A DNA stretch of 57,948 bases from Kiloniellaceae bacterium. Lineage in GTDB: Bacteria; Pseudomonadota; Alphaproteobacteria; Kiloniellales; J153. Numbering within the stretch: position 1 is the first letter of the stretch; each line of letters opens with the position of its first letter. The notes beneath the pieces are model-generated. The model saw nothing but the letters and a program-made list of their open reading frames with translations, had not been told where the DNA came from and searched no databases. Below, one piece after another: positions 33,505 to 43,261 of the stretch. The position numbers and the translations under genes were made by a program. The stretch spans positions 1-57,948 of the forward strand of contig JAJFGL010000038.1 of the NCBI GenBank assembly GCA_021776135.1. The letters run 5' to 3'.

Positions 33505-34344
33505 ATGCCAAAGCTGCTGAGCGAAGATGCTATCGCGCACTACCGGCACGCGGGATATTTCTTTCCGGTCCCGATACTGTGCGCGGAGGAGGTTGCGGGT
33601 TTTCGGCGTCGCTTGGAAGCCTTCGAGGCACAACAGGGTCAACCAATTCAGGGCGGTCACCGCAACAAGTCGCATTTGCTCTTCAAGTGGCTCGACGACC
33701 TGATGCGCCACCGGCGTATCTTGGATGCGATCGAAGATCTCATCGGTCCCGACATCCTGTGTTGGAACACCATCTTTTGGGTCAAGGAAGCTCGCAGCCC
33801 AAACTATGTATCGTGGCATCAAGACTTGAATTACTGGGGCCTGGATGCTCCGGATTTGATCACCGCCTGGCTCGCTTTTTCACCGGCGACTGTTGCGAGC
33901 GGCTGCATGCACGTGCTGCCGGGAAGCCATACGGAAAAGCCCCTGCCCCACGACGATACCTTTCATCAAGACAACATGCTCACGCGGGGCCAAGAAATCG
34001 CGGTTGAGGTCGATGAAAGCAAAACCGTGGCTATGGCGCTCGAACCGGGGGAGATGTCGGTTCACAACGCAGGCATCGCCCATGCTTCGGGGCCGAACAC
34101 CTCGGACGATCGACGCATAGGCATATCGTTGCACTACATGCCAACGCGCTCGCGGCAGGTGGTTGGCGCCTGGGACAGCGCCGCCCTAGTGCGCGGCGCC
34201 GATCGCTATCGCCACTTCGAACCCACGCCCGTTCCGACTTGCGACATGGACCCCGTGTCGGTGGCCTTCCATGGCAAAGCCATCGCGGCTTTGCATGACA
34301 TTTTGTATCAAGGCGCCGAGCAGCAGACGAGCCGCATGGGTTAA
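33505..34344 (+). CDS. Phytanoyl-CoA dioxygenase (PhyH) family protein
   Basis: A 279-residue Fe(II)/2-oxoglutarate oxygenase. The iron ligands are H105 and D107 (YVSWHQDLNYW) and H193 (GIAHASGPN), with the 2-oxoglutarate Arg in DDRRIGISLH. The region SGCMHVLPGSH is a PhyH signature. AGGAG lies before ATG 33505. The family covers natural-product and lipid hydroxylases, and this member resembles SyrP/EctD-like small-molecule hydroxylases in size, without a visible pathway. It converges with the CDF gene, overlapping by four bases. Confidence 0.88.
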   Translation: MPKLLSEDAIAHYRHAGYFFPVPILCAEEVAGFRRRLEAFEAQQGQPIQGGHRNKSHLLFKWLDDLMRHRRILDAIEDLIGPDILCWNTIFWVKEARSPNYVSWHQDLNYWGLDAPDLITAWLAFSPATVASGCMHVLPGSHTEKPLPHDDTFHQDNMLTRGQEIAVEVDESKTVAMALEPGEMSVHNAGIAHASGPNTSDDRRIGISLHYMPTRSRQVVGAWDSAALVRGADRYRHFEPTPVPTCDMDPVSVAFHGKAIAALHDILYQGAEQQTSRMG

Positions 34345-35267
34345 AGCGCGCGCCGGTGTGCCTTGATCGACTGGGCCTCAATGAAAACCCGCGCGATCTC
34401 CGGGAATTCGTTCTTGATTTTTTGTTCCAGGGACGTAATCGCGGCCTCGACATCGTCCGATGAAAGTCCGGAGCGGAAATCGACGCTGAGATTGAGCAGG
34501 ATATCCTGCGGCCCCATGTGCATGGTGAGTATCTCGTTGGTTTGCGCGATACCGTTTTCCTGGGCGATGGCGCGGCGCACCCCCGCGACCACATCGGGCG
34601 CCGCCGCTTCGCCGATCAATAGCGCCTTGGTCTCATAGGCCAGGAACGCGGCGACCAGGGCCAGCACCACACCGATCAAGATCGAGGCGATAGCGTCTAG
34701 TTCCGGCATGTCCAGGGCCTCGGCCAGGTAAATGCCGGCCAGGGCGATAATCAGGCCCAGCATGGCGGCGCTGTCTTCCATGAGCACGGTGAACAACGAG
34801 GGATCCTTGCTGACCTGCAGGGCCCTGAAATATCCCAGGCGGCCCTTGCGGCGCCGGAATTCCCGGAAGGCGACGATCCAGGAGGCGCCCTCGAAAACGA
34901 TCGCGAGGCCAAGCACGATGTAGTTGATCGCGGTGTCCGTGACCGGGTGCGGGGCGGTGAGCTTGGACACGCCCTCATAGACCGACACCCCGGCGCCGGT
35001 CGCGAACAGCATGATCGCCACCACGAAGGCCCAGAAATACAACTCGCGCCCATAGCCGAAGGGATGGGTGCCGTCCGCCGGTTTATCGGCCCGCTTCATG
35101 CCGTAAAGCAGCAATCCCTGATTGCCGGTATCGACCAGGGAATGAACCGCCTCGCTGAACATGGCGGAACTGCCGGTTAAGGTCGCCGCGATGAATTTCG
35201 TCACCGCGATCAGGCCGTTCCCGACCAGGGCGGCGATGACGGCGGTTCTTGAGCCACTTGCGGCCAT
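34341..35267 (-). CDS. Cation diffusion facilitator family metal transporter
   Basis: A 308-residue CDF protein, from ATG 35267 with AGGA upstream (an in-frame GTG lies at 35297). It has six membrane segments, and the metal site in helix 2 is visible as FSEAVHSLVDTGNQGLL (His and Asp, H-x-x-x-D type). The helix-5 counterpart appears near LDAIASILIGVVLALVAAF. The C-terminal cytoplasmic domain begins near RRAIAQENGI and contains LTMHMGPQDILLNLSVDF. The His/Asp ligands suggest Zn, Mn or Fe efflux, but the metal cannot be fixed from sequence. Confidence 0.88.
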   Translation of the reverse strand: MAASGSRTAVIAALVGNGLIAVTKFIAATLTGSSAMFSEAVHSLVDTGNQGLLLYGMKRADKPADGTHPFGYGRELYFWAFVVAIMLFATGAGVSVYEGVSKLTAPHPVTDTAINYIVLGLAIVFEGASWIVAFREFRRRKGRLGYFRALQVSKDPSLFTVLMEDSAAMLGLIIALAGIYLAEALDMPELDAIASILIGVVLALVAAFLAYETKALLIGEAAAPDVVAGVRRAIAQENGIAQTNEILTMHMGPQDILLNLSVDFRSGLSSDDVEAAITSLEQKIKNEFPEIARVFIEAQSIKAHRRAL

Positions 35268-35314
35268 GCTGTTTCCTGACTTGCGGATGTCCGGCACGAG
35301 TTTATACCAAGCCT

Positions 35315-37711
35315 ATGAGAAACAAACGTCTCTTGCTCGCGCGTCTGCTTTCTTGGGCCCTTTGGGGCCTGGCGGCCCTGGCCGGCTTGAGCGTCCTGGC
35401 CGCCGGTGGCGGCTATTTGTGGTTACGCGGCTCGCTTCCCGAAACCCAAGGCACGGTCAGCGCGGCCGGCTTGACCGCCCCGGCTGAGATTCTGCGCGAC
35501 GACGAGGGCATGGTCACCATACGCGCCGATAACGAGACGGACGCGGCCTTCGCCCTCGGTTTCGCTCATGCCCAGGACCGGCTGTGGCAAATGGATTTCA
35601 CCCGCCGCGGCGGCGCCGGGCGCGTCGCCGAGGTCGTGGGGGCGCGCGCCCTGCCCTTCGACCGCTTTATGCGGACCCTGGGTTTGTACCGGACCGCCGA
35701 AGCCAATCTGGTGGGCCTGCCGGACCAGACCCGCGCGGTTGTGGATGCCTATACGGCGGGGGTAAACACCGTGATCTCGCAAAGACAAGGCCCGCTGCCG
35801 CTGGAATTCCAAATCCTGCGCTATGAACCGGAGCCCTGGCGCCCGGCCGACAGCCTGGTTTGGGGCCGGCTCATGGCCTTGCAACTATCCGGCAATTGGC
35901 ACGACGAGATTTTGCGCGCGCGCCTCGCCAAGCGCCTGACGGCGGCACAGATTGGCTTCCTGTGGCCGGCCTATCCCCAGGACGCGCCCACGACGATCGA
36001 AGACCGGACGGACGCCGCCGGCGGGATATCCTTGGAGCGCCTGGCCGGACTCCTGCCCTGGGATCTGGCGCCCAAGGACGCCTCGAACGCCTGGGTTCTG
36101 GATGGCGCCCGCACCAAAAGCGGGGCGCCGATCCTGGCCAACGATCCGCATCTGGCCCTCGGCGCGCCGGGCTATTGGTATCTGGCGCGGATCGAAACCC
36201 CAAAACGCACCCTGAGCGGGGCCACGGCGCCCGGCCTGCCATTCATGATGCTGGGGCAGAACGGCCGGGTCGCCTGGGGCTTCACGACCGCGCACAGCGA
36301 CACTCAAGACTTGTTTATCGAACGCACCCTCAAGAACGATCCAAGCCGTTACGAAACACCGGACGGCCCGCGCGAATTCGTTACCCGGCAGGAAATTATT
36401 CTCGTAAAGGATCAAGCGCCGGAGACTTGGACGGTTCGCGAAACCCGTCATGGGCCGGTCCTCTCGGACGCGCTTCAGGACCAAGTAAATGACGACGGCA
36501 CGGTCCTGGCCTTGGCCTGGCCCGCCTTGCGCGCCGACGACCGGACGGCGGCGGCCTTTCACGGCATGAACCGCGCGCGCGATACCGGAGAATTCCTGAC
36601 CGCGCTGCAAGACTTCCATAGCCCCCATCAGAACATTGTGTTCGCCGATACACGGGGGCGGATCGGATTCGCCGCGCCGGGGCGAGTACCGATCCGCGAG
36701 AACGGCGACGGCCGCCGGCCGGTGCCGGGTTGGAGCGGCGATTACGACTGGCGTGGCGAGATTTCTTTCGCCGATTTACCGCAAGCCAGCGATCCGGCGG
36801 CGGGATCCTTTATCAGCGCCAATAACAAAATCGTCCCCGAGAGTTACCGCTATCTTCTGACCGCCGATTGGCAGGCGCCTTACCGGGCTCAACGTATCGA
36901 TACCCTGCTGAACGGGACCGCGAAAACCGGCTGGACGATCGAAGGCACCATGGCCGCGCAACTCGATATCGCCTCGCCGGCCGCGCATGCGCTTCTGCCG
37001 CTGCTGTTATCGACGCCGGTCACCTCGAAGCGCGGGGCCGAGGCCCTGGCCATATTGCGGGCTTGGGATGGACGCATGGAACGCGACGCGGCCGCGCCGC
37101 TGATTCTTTATGCCTGGGCCGGAAGCCTGACCCGAAGGCTCATGGCCGACGAAATCGGCCCGGCTTTCGATAAGTTCCGCAAGCCCAAGCTCGCGCTCCT
37201 GACCGCCATCCTGCGCGATGCACCGGTCTGGTGCGACGACGTGAACAGCGACACGGTCGAGACGTGCCCTGCCCAAGCGGCGGCGGCTTTGGAAACCGCC
37301 TTGGCTGAACTGGACCGCCGCTTCGGCCGGCCCTTGGACCAACTGCGCTGGGGCGAGGCTCATAGGGCCCGCTTCGCCCATCCAATTCTGGATCAAGTGC
37401 CTTTGGCGGACATGCTCTTCGGCTATGGCATCGAGACCTCGGGTGGGACCTATACCCTCAACCGCGGCGCCGCCGCCTATGGCACCGACCCGGAGCGGCG
37501 CTTCGAGAATATTCACGGTCCCGGTTACCGGGCCATCTACGATCTCGGCGATCCCAACAATTCGCGCTTCATGATCGCCACTGGACAATCGGGAAATCCC
37601 CTGTCGCCGTGGTATGGTAACCTGGCGGAGCGCTGGCGCGACGGCCAATACTTAAAACTGGTCGGTCCTAAGACAGGAACCACGCGGCGTTTGCGGCTCA
37701 CTCCGCGCTAG
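35315..37711 (+). CDS. Penicillin acylase family hydrolase
   Basis: A 798-residue N-terminal-nucleophile hydrolase precursor. An N-terminal hydrophobic anchor or signal (LLSWALWGLAALAGLSVLAA) is followed by the alpha-subunit region. Autoproteolysis would expose Ser257 in DASNAWVLDG, the nucleophile of the beta subunit. DNGTLLANDPHL-like ILANDPHLALGAPG and the LGQNGRVAWGFT segment are typical. Exported members hydrolyse beta-lactam side chains, acyl-homoserine lactones or other amides. I prefer ATG 35315; the frame opens at 35249. It is divergent from the CDF gene, 47 bases apart. The natural substrate is unknown. Confidence 0.87.
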   Translation: MRNKRLLLARLLSWALWGLAALAGLSVLAAGGGYLWLRGSLPETQGTVSAAGLTAPAEILRDDEGMVTIRADNETDAAFALGFAHAQDRLWQMDFTRRGGAGRVAEVVGARALPFDRFMRTLGLYRTAEANLVGLPDQTRAVVDAYTAGVNTVISQRQGPLPLEFQILRYEPEPWRPADSLVWGRLMALQLSGNWHDEILRARLAKRLTAAQIGFLWPAYPQDAPTTIEDRTDAAGGISLERLAGLLPWDLAPKDASNAWVLDGARTKSGAPILANDPHLALGAPGYWYLARIETPKRTLSGATAPGLPFMMLGQNGRVAWGFTTAHSDTQDLFIERTLKNDPSRYETPDGPREFVTRQEIILVKDQAPETWTVRETRHGPVLSDALQDQVNDDGTVLALAWPALRADDRTAAAFHGMNRARDTGEFLTALQDFHSPHQNIVFADTRGRIGFAAPGRVPIRENGDGRRPVPGWSGDYDWRGEISFADLPQASDPAAGSFISANNKIVPESYRYLLTADWQAPYRAQRIDTLLNGTAKTGWTIEGTMAAQLDIASPAAHALLPLLLSTPVTSKRGAEALAILRAWDGRMERDAAAPLILYAWAGSLTRRLMADEIGPAFDKFRKPKLALLTAILRDAPVWCDDVNSDTVETCPAQAAAALETALAELDRRFGRPLDQLRWGEAHRARFAHPILDQVPLADMLFGYGIETSGGTYTLNRGAAAYGTDPERRFENIHGPGYRAIYDLGDPNNSRFMIATGQSGNPLSPWYGNLAERWRDGQYLKLVGPKTGTTRRLRLTPR

Positions 37712-37733
37712 ACTGGGAGGGAGATCTAGGATC

Positions 37734-39005
37734 ATGACAGTAACCCCGGAAGATATCCGCCTCGCGCGCGACCTGATCGCCGGCGAGGTGGTCCGCACAC
37801 CCCTGGTTCCGGCGCGCCGTCTTGGCGAGGCCCTGGGCTGCGAGCTGTATCTCAAGCTGGAGAACCTGCAGTACACCGGCTCGTTCAAGGACCGCGGTTC
37901 CCTGGTCAAGCTCAAGAGCCTGACGCCCGCCCAGGCCAAGCGCGGGGTAATCGCCATGTCGGCCGGCAATCACGCGCAAGGGGTCGCCTATCACGCTCAG
38001 CGCCTGGGCATTCCGGCGACCATTGTCATGCCGGAATTCGCCCCCGCCACAAAAGTCGAGCGGACCAAGAGCTTCGGCGCCCGGGTGATGCTGACCGGCG
38101 AAACCCTGGATGCCTCCGCCATTGCCGCGCGCGAAATCGCGGCGAAAGAAAACCTGTCCTTCGTTCACCCCTACGATGACCCGCTGATCGTCGCCGGCCA
38201 AGGCACCATCGGTTTCGAGATGCTGGAGGACATGCCCGATCTCGACACCATCGTGGTGCCCATCGGCGGTGGCGGCATCATTTCCGGCATCGCCATCGCG
38301 GCGAAATCGATCAAGCCGGACATACGCATGATTGGGGTCGAGGCCGAGCTGTTCCCCTCCATGTACCAAGTACTTCGCGGCCTACCCCCGGCGAGCGGCG
38401 GACAAACCCTGGCCGACGGCATCGCGGTCAAGAATCCGGGCGAGCTGACCCGCAAGATCATCGCAGACCTGGTCGAGAACATCGTTCTGGTCGATGAAAA
38501 CCTGATCGAGACCGCCGTGCACACCCTGGTCGAGCAACACAAGATCGTCGCCGAGGGCGCCGGGGCCGCCGGCGTGGCCGGGCTGATGAAAGACCCCAGC
38601 GCCTTCGCCGGGCGTAAAGTCGGCGTGGTCATCTGCGGCGGCAACATCGACGTGCGCATGCTGTCCTGGGTCTTGACCCGCGGCCTGGTGCGCGACGGGC
38701 GCATGGTGCGCCTGCGCATCGGCATCGTTGACCGGCCGGGCGTGCTGTCCCAGGTCACGCAATTGATCGGCATGACCGGCGGCAACATCATCGAGGTTTA
38801 CCATCAGCGCCTGTTTTACGACGTCCCGGCCAAGAACGCCGATGTCGACGCCATGGTGGAGACCCGAGACGCCGAGCATGTGGCGGAGATCGTCGAGGCC
38901 CTCAAGGCCAAGGGCTTCCCAACAAGGGTACTCTCGTCCCGCTCCGACGAGGGCCTGTCGCCCAGCACCAATCTGACCCCCGGCGCGGCGGCACCGCCCG
39001 CCTAG
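37734..39005 (+). CDS. Threonine ammonia-lyase (threonine dehydratase)
   Basis: A 423-residue fold-type II PLP enzyme. K52 in TGSFKDRGS is the Schiff-base lysine. SAGNHAQGVAYHA and the glycine loop PIGGGGIISGIA bind the cofactor. The C-terminal RIGIVDRPGVLSQVTQLIG is an ACT-like regulatory domain of the catabolic-type (TdcB-like) or short IlvA form. It deaminates threonine (and serine) to 2-oxobutyrate. The last 20 residues are a low-complexity tail. It lies 22 bases after the acylase gene. Confidence 0.9.
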   Translation: MTVTPEDIRLARDLIAGEVVRTPLVPARRLGEALGCELYLKLENLQYTGSFKDRGSLVKLKSLTPAQAKRGVIAMSAGNHAQGVAYHAQRLGIPATIVMPEFAPATKVERTKSFGARVMLTGETLDASAIAAREIAAKENLSFVHPYDDPLIVAGQGTIGFEMLEDMPDLDTIVVPIGGGGIISGIAIAAKSIKPDIRMIGVEAELFPSMYQVLRGLPPASGGQTLADGIAVKNPGELTRKIIADLVENIVLVDENLIETAVHTLVEQHKIVAEGAGAAGVAGLMKDPSAFAGRKVGVVICGGNIDVRMLSWVLTRGLVRDGRMVRLRIGIVDRPGVLSQVTQLIGMTGGNIIEVYHQRLFYDVPAKNADVDAMVETRDAEHVAEIVEALKAKGFPTRVLSSRSDEGLSPSTNLTPGAAAPPA

Positions 39006-39010
39006 GCGGT

Positions 39011-40318
39011 TTATCGGCGCCTAGCGTGCCGCTCGACGCGGAACTTCATTTTGCCGAGCCGGACCTGCGCACCCGGCGTGAGCGGCGCGGGTCCGCCGCT
39101 GGGATCCACGAGGCGTTCATCCACCGCCGTGCCGGCGCCGGAATGCAAGCCGATTATCCCAAGGTCTTCGCCCAGGGGAATTACTTGCGCATGTTTTTTG
39201 GCGATTCCGTCGGCGTCCAGGCAGCGGTCGCAGGCAGGGTCGCTACCGATCACCAATCCCTTCGGGGCCCGGCGCAGGTCTTCTTGCGTGATCACGATAT
39301 CGAGCGGACCGCCCTCCACATCCTCGCAGCGCAGCCGCCAAGCGGTCTCATGCCTTTCGTGCCGCCACGGCGGCAGGCGAAACAAGTGCCCAAGCGCGCG
39401 GGCGCCATTGCGCGTGGCCGCACCGCCGAGAACGACGATGTGAACGGCACGCCGAGGCCAGTGTTTGATCAGGAGCAGAGCAAGGGCGAGAACGGCGGCG
39501 ACGGCGGCCGCCGCGTACCAATAAAAATTAGTCGTGGCCACACCGAGAATTACCCGGCAGACCTTTTGCGTGCCCTTGTAGGGAATACCCAGGGCCTTGA
39601 GCTTTTCCACCAAGACAGAAACATGGGAAGCGAAGAACACGCCCTGGATCACATCGTAGACGATGGGCATACCGCTTGGCGTCATGAATAGCGCGATTTC
39701 GCGTTCGGTATTCATACCCACGACCTGGCCGCAGGGATTGACGACCGGCCCGCCGCTGTTACCGGGGTTGGTGGCGGCCGAATGCTGGATTATCTGGATT
39801 CGGGGACCGTCCCGGGTCCAGGCGCCCTCGAATATTCGATTGGCGACTCCGGCGGTGAAGCTGGTCCCGCTGTCGGCGCCGAGCCTTTCCCCCGCGCCCG
39901 GGTATCCGATGGCGAACACCGTCATCCCCTTGGTCGGCGTATCGACACCCGATTCGCTAAGAACCACCGGCCGCCGGTTCAGGTTCTCCACTTTCAACAC
40001 CGCCAGATCCTCGTCGGGATAGGCCTGAACCACCTTGGCCGCCCGGCGCGCCCCGGGTGCGGCGCCGCTCTCAACCACGAAGAGGCTCCAGCCCTGATCG
40101 ATATGCGGCCGGACAACATGATAAGCGGTCACGGCATGGCCCTGTGAGCTAACGACGAACCCACTGGCGCTCGCGATCCGGCCCGGTCCCTCAACAAGAA
40201 CGCGGACCATGCTCGGTTCGACCAATCTCGCCACCGTCGTCGGCTCGATAGCGGCAGCCGGCTGCGCCGCATATAGGCTCAGGGCGCTGGCCGCGAGGAT
40301 CGGGAGGCGAAGTGTCAT
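39011..40318 (-). CDS. Membrane-anchored trypsin-like serine protease with C-terminal FHA domain
   Basis: A 435-residue protein. A signal peptide (about 1-23) is followed by an S1C-type protease domain with H67 (VTAYHVV), D104 (DEDLAVLKV) and S188 (NPGNSGGPV) in the right order. A membrane helix (about 265-285) comes next, then a region consistent with an FHA fold, including KGLVIGSDPACD and AKKHAQVIPLG, at about 310-430. No PDZ domain is seen, unlike DegP. The topology would place the protease in the periplasm and FHA in the cytoplasm, a signalling-type arrangement. The open frame extends upstream to 40699 but that part overlaps the next gene. It converges with the ammonia-lyase gene. Confidence 0.82.
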   Translation of the reverse strand: MTLRLPILAASALSLYAAQPAAAIEPTTVARLVEPSMVRVLVEGPGRIASASGFVVSSQGHAVTAYHVVRPHIDQGWSLFVVESGAAPGARRAAKVVQAYPDEDLAVLKVENLNRRPVVLSESGVDTPTKGMTVFAIGYPGAGERLGADSGTSFTAGVANRIFEGAWTRDGPRIQIIQHSAATNPGNSGGPVVNPCGQVVGMNTEREIALFMTPSGMPIVYDVIQGVFFASHVSVLVEKLKALGIPYKGTQKVCRVILGVATTNFYWYAAAAVAAVLALALLLIKHWPRRAVHIVVLGGAATRNGARALGHLFRLPPWRHERHETAWRLRCEDVEGGPLDIVITQEDLRRAPKGLVIGSDPACDRCLDADGIAKKHAQVIPLGEDLGIIGLHSGAGTAVDERLVDPSGGPAPLTPGAQVRLGKMKFRVERHARRR

Positions 40319-40472
40319 GGCGCGAATACTACGACACCTATAGGGCGCGCGGGACAAGCGATTTGACCGGCCCCCCCTTGACGGCGGGATTAGCCCGGCC
40401 GAGGGCCTTGCGCGCACCGCGTGCCGGGGCCACCCTGAGCCCAGGGAAAACCTACGCGCGGAGAGGCTAAAC

Positions 40473-41849
40473 ATGACCGCCCCCGTCTTCAAGAACGTGC
40501 TGGAAAGCATTGGCAATACCCCCATGATCAAGGTCAGCCGGCTCGATACCGGCCCCTGCCGCCTGTTCCTCAAGCTGGAGAACCAGAACCCCGGCGGCTC
40601 GATCAAGGACCGCATCGGCGTGTCCATGATCGAGGCGGCGGAAAAGGACGGCTCGCTCAAGCCCGGCGGCGCCCTGATTGAGGCGACCGCCGGCAACACC
40701 GGCCTGGGCCTGGCCCTGGTGGCGGCGCAAAAGGGCTACCGCCTGACCATCGTGGTGCCCGACAAGATGGCGCAGGAGAAAATTTTTCACCTGCGCGCCC
40801 TGGGGGCCGAGGTGATGCTGACCCGTTCCGACGTCGGCAAGGGCCATCCCGACTACTATCAGGACATAGCCGAGCGCGTCGCCGGCGAGACCGGGGCCTT
40901 CTACGTCAATCAATTCGCCAATCCGGCCAATGCTCTAGCGCACGAAACTACCACAGGCCCTGAAATATGGGAGCAGATGGGCCGCGATCTGGACGCGGTT
41001 GTCTGCGGCGTCGGCTCCGGCGGCACCATCGCCGGGCTATCCCACTACTTCGCCAAGATGGCGCCCGAGGCGGAGATGATCCTGGCCGACCCCCAAGGCT
41101 CGATCCTGGCCGAATACATCGAGACCGGAAAGCTCAACCCCGATGTTGGCTCCTGGCTGGTCGAGGGCATCGGCGAGGATTTCCTGCCCCCCGTCGCCGA
41201 TCTCTCCCGGGTCAAGACCGCCTATAGCATCCCCGACAAGGAAACCATGCTGACCGCGCGCGAGTTGCTGGCCAAGGAAGGCATACTGGCCGGCTCCTCC
41301 ACCGGCACCCTGGTCGCCGCCGCCTTGCGCTATTGCCGGGCGCAAAGCGCGCCCAAGCGTGTGGTGACCCTGGTCTGCGACAGCGGTAACAAATACCTGT
41401 CCAAGATGTACAACGACTACTGGATGCTGGATCAGGGCTTTCTGGAGCGCGAAAGCACGGGCGATCTGCGCGATCTCATCCTGCGCCGCCACGCCGAGCA
41501 AGCCACGGTCACGGTGGCGCCCGAAGACACGCTACTGATCGCCTATGGGCGCATGAAGCTCTATGACATGTCGCAGCTTCCGGTCCTCGACGGCAAGGAC
41601 CGCGTTGCCGGGATCATCGACGAAAGCGATATCCTGCTCGCCGTGACCCGCGACGAGGCGGCCTTCAAAACCCCGGTGAAAAACGCCATGACCAGCCGCC
41701 TGCAAACCGTCCAGGCCAATCAGGACATGGACGGCCTACTCCCCATCTTCGACGCCGGCCACGTCGCCATCGTGGTCGAGGGCGAGAAGTTTTTAGGCCT
41801 GATTACGCGCATAGATTTGTTGAACCATTTAAGAAGGAAGATGCGCTAG
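40473..41849 (+). CDS. Cystathionine beta-synthase (PLP enzyme with CBS domains)
   Basis: A 458-residue protein. The fold-type II PLP domain has K45 in NPGGSIKDRIG and the TAGNTGLGLAL loop. Two CBS modules follow (about 340-455), including ILLAVTRDEAAFKTPVKNAM and HVAIVVEGEKFLGLITRIDLL. The architecture (synthase plus C-terminal CBS pair) matches cystathionine beta-synthase rather than CysK. It joins serine and homocysteine. A cystathionine gamma-lyase/synthase gene lies 8.3 kb downstream in the same direction, so the pair would give reverse transsulfuration. A CysK-like activity with sulfide cannot be excluded. Confidence 0.88.
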   Translation: MTAPVFKNVLESIGNTPMIKVSRLDTGPCRLFLKLENQNPGGSIKDRIGVSMIEAAEKDGSLKPGGALIEATAGNTGLGLALVAAQKGYRLTIVVPDKMAQEKIFHLRALGAEVMLTRSDVGKGHPDYYQDIAERVAGETGAFYVNQFANPANALAHETTTGPEIWEQMGRDLDAVVCGVGSGGTIAGLSHYFAKMAPEAEMILADPQGSILAEYIETGKLNPDVGSWLVEGIGEDFLPPVADLSRVKTAYSIPDKETMLTARELLAKEGILAGSSTGTLVAAALRYCRAQSAPKRVVTLVCDSGNKYLSKMYNDYWMLDQGFLERESTGDLRDLILRRHAEQATVTVAPEDTLLIAYGRMKLYDMSQLPVLDGKDRVAGIIDESDILLAVTRDEAAFKTPVKNAMTSRLQTVQANQDMDGLLPIFDAGHVAIVVEGEKFLGLITRIDLLNHLRRKMR

Positions 41850-41931
41850 GGGTGCGGTGCAATGCGCTGACGCTATTGCGCACCGTACGGCTACGAAGAC
41901 TATTGTGTACCTCGATTGCGGCTAGGAGCGG

Positions 41932-42960
41932 ATGAAAAAAAAGCATCCCATTGACGTTCTGAGAGACAGTGCCGGCTCAATGACCATTGGCACTGCCGAT
42001 GACAAGAGCGCGATCACAGGCATGCTTACTTTTACCGACAAACTATTCATAGTGAAAGAGAAAGGCATCTATCAGGTCCAGATGGCCGATGATTTCGATC
42101 CCGACCGCACCAATCCAAGCATCCCAAACGCCCAGAAGTTAGTGCTCAAACACGGATCTAAGTCAGAGTTCGTCGGCCGAACGTTACTCTTGGGCGATCA
42201 GCTATTGAAGGAGATCTATCTTCGGAACAACGTCAAACGCGATCGCATCATGCCACAGATTCTAGAGCTTACCCAAAAGCTATCCCTGATGAATGACATT
42301 GCTAGAGAGCACAAGAGGCAAGAGCGACGAGCCATACGACAAATTGAGAAGGCAGGAGTGCGTTCAGAAACGGACGATACCGCGTTCCACCTCCCTCAAA
42401 TTCCAAGTCTTTCTGAGAACCTCACAACTTTCTTCATCAACGCTAAGTTCGCCTTACAGTGTTTACTCGACATAGCTTACGATATTTACGGCCCACATCT
42501 AAAGAAGAGCTATTTCACGTCTCTCATCAAATTTGCAAGGGACGAGTATGGCAAGGACGATAACTTCTATGAATTTCTTAACAATCAAAAAGACTTCTGC
42601 GAAAACGTCAGAAAAATAAGAAACTGCCTCGAGCATCCGAAGCCCAGCGAAAAAATCGACATTCACAACACGACAATGAATGCCGATGGGGAGGTGTTGC
42701 TGCCACACTTCTATGTCATTCATCCCGACTATCGAAATGAACCGCATTCTGTTACGCATACTTTCGATCATTTTTTCAAAACCCTAATGTTCTTTTCGGA
42801 GGCATTCATTGGTCACATCGTTGGAAAGCACATTGATGCGACAAAGATAAAGCCCTTCCCAATCGGAATCATTGGGCTGCCCAAGAACCGGCGACGTTAT
42901 CCGTATGTTGAATACAGCCTCGGTGCGTTTGATGGAAAAAATTATATTGTCGTAGGATGA
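41932..42960 (+). CDS. Hypothetical protein with RNxxxH (HEPN-like) motif
   Basis: A 342-residue protein not assigned to a known family. Residues 105-145 are a charged helical stretch (IMPQILELTQKLSLMNDIAREHK). Residues 160-240 are helical and end in RKIRNCLEHPKP, where R230, N231 and H235 form the RNxxxH motif of HEPN-type RNases. The N-terminus (1-100) is mainly beta-like and unrecognised. AGGAG lies just before ATG 41932. The gene is clearly lower in G+C than its neighbours (25 of 60 bases in the line at 42421) and uses more AT-rich codons, suggesting transfer. A PIN-like gene follows 301 bases later. Confidence 0.72.
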   Translation: MKKKHPIDVLRDSAGSMTIGTADDKSAITGMLTFTDKLFIVKEKGIYQVQMADDFDPDRTNPSIPNAQKLVLKHGSKSEFVGRTLLLGDQLLKEIYLRNNVKRDRIMPQILELTQKLSLMNDIAREHKRQERRAIRQIEKAGVRSETDDTAFHLPQIPSLSENLTTFFINAKFALQCLLDIAYDIYGPHLKKSYFTSLIKFARDEYGKDDNFYEFLNNQKDFCENVRKIRNCLEHPKPSEKIDIHNTTMNADGEVLLPHFYVIHPDYRNEPHSVTHTFDHFFKTLMFFSEAFIGHIVGKHIDATKIKPFPIGIIGLPKNRRRYPYVEYSLGAFDGKNYIVVG

Positions 42961-43081
42961 CAATCTGATTCTCGTGAATGCTTATCGGTTCTCCCGCGGT
43001 CAAAGCTCGTCACTCGGATCAACCCGCATAGGTCGGAACAGAAAGCCGTTTTCCGCTGCATGTGGTATCATGACGCTCATC

Positions 43082-43110
43082 TGGCGGGTTACACTAACAC
43101 CAACACGCCC
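43082..43110. repeat. Degraded copy of short palindromic repeat, in 42961-43261 gap
   Basis: TGGCGGGTTACACTAACACC followed by AACACGCCC aligns to the element at 15128-15155 with several transitions. It lies in the 301-base gap between the two accessory genes. Nothing else is coding in this gap; a short out-of-frame ORF (43060-43446) runs into the PIN-like gene and is a shadow. Confidence 0.5.
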
Positions 43111-43261
43111 AGCGGCACTACGGCGTCCACACCACCACACTCAGCCGGGCCCTGCACTTCCAATGGATGTGCAAGATCGCAAGACCGGCCCCTCTTTGAG
43201 ACCGCTCTTTTCCGGTATGTTGTGAAAAATCGTCTGCCGACAAGAGGCGCTAATATACCTT

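Noticed and set aside
40319-40699. 5' extension of the protease frame to 40699
   Set aside because: It overlaps the beta-synthase start and precedes a clean signal peptide at 40318.
41850-41931. Imperfect hairpin (GTGCAAT with ATTGCGCAC) as terminator of the beta-synthase gene
   Set aside because: Bulged stem and no T-run; not strong enough to call.
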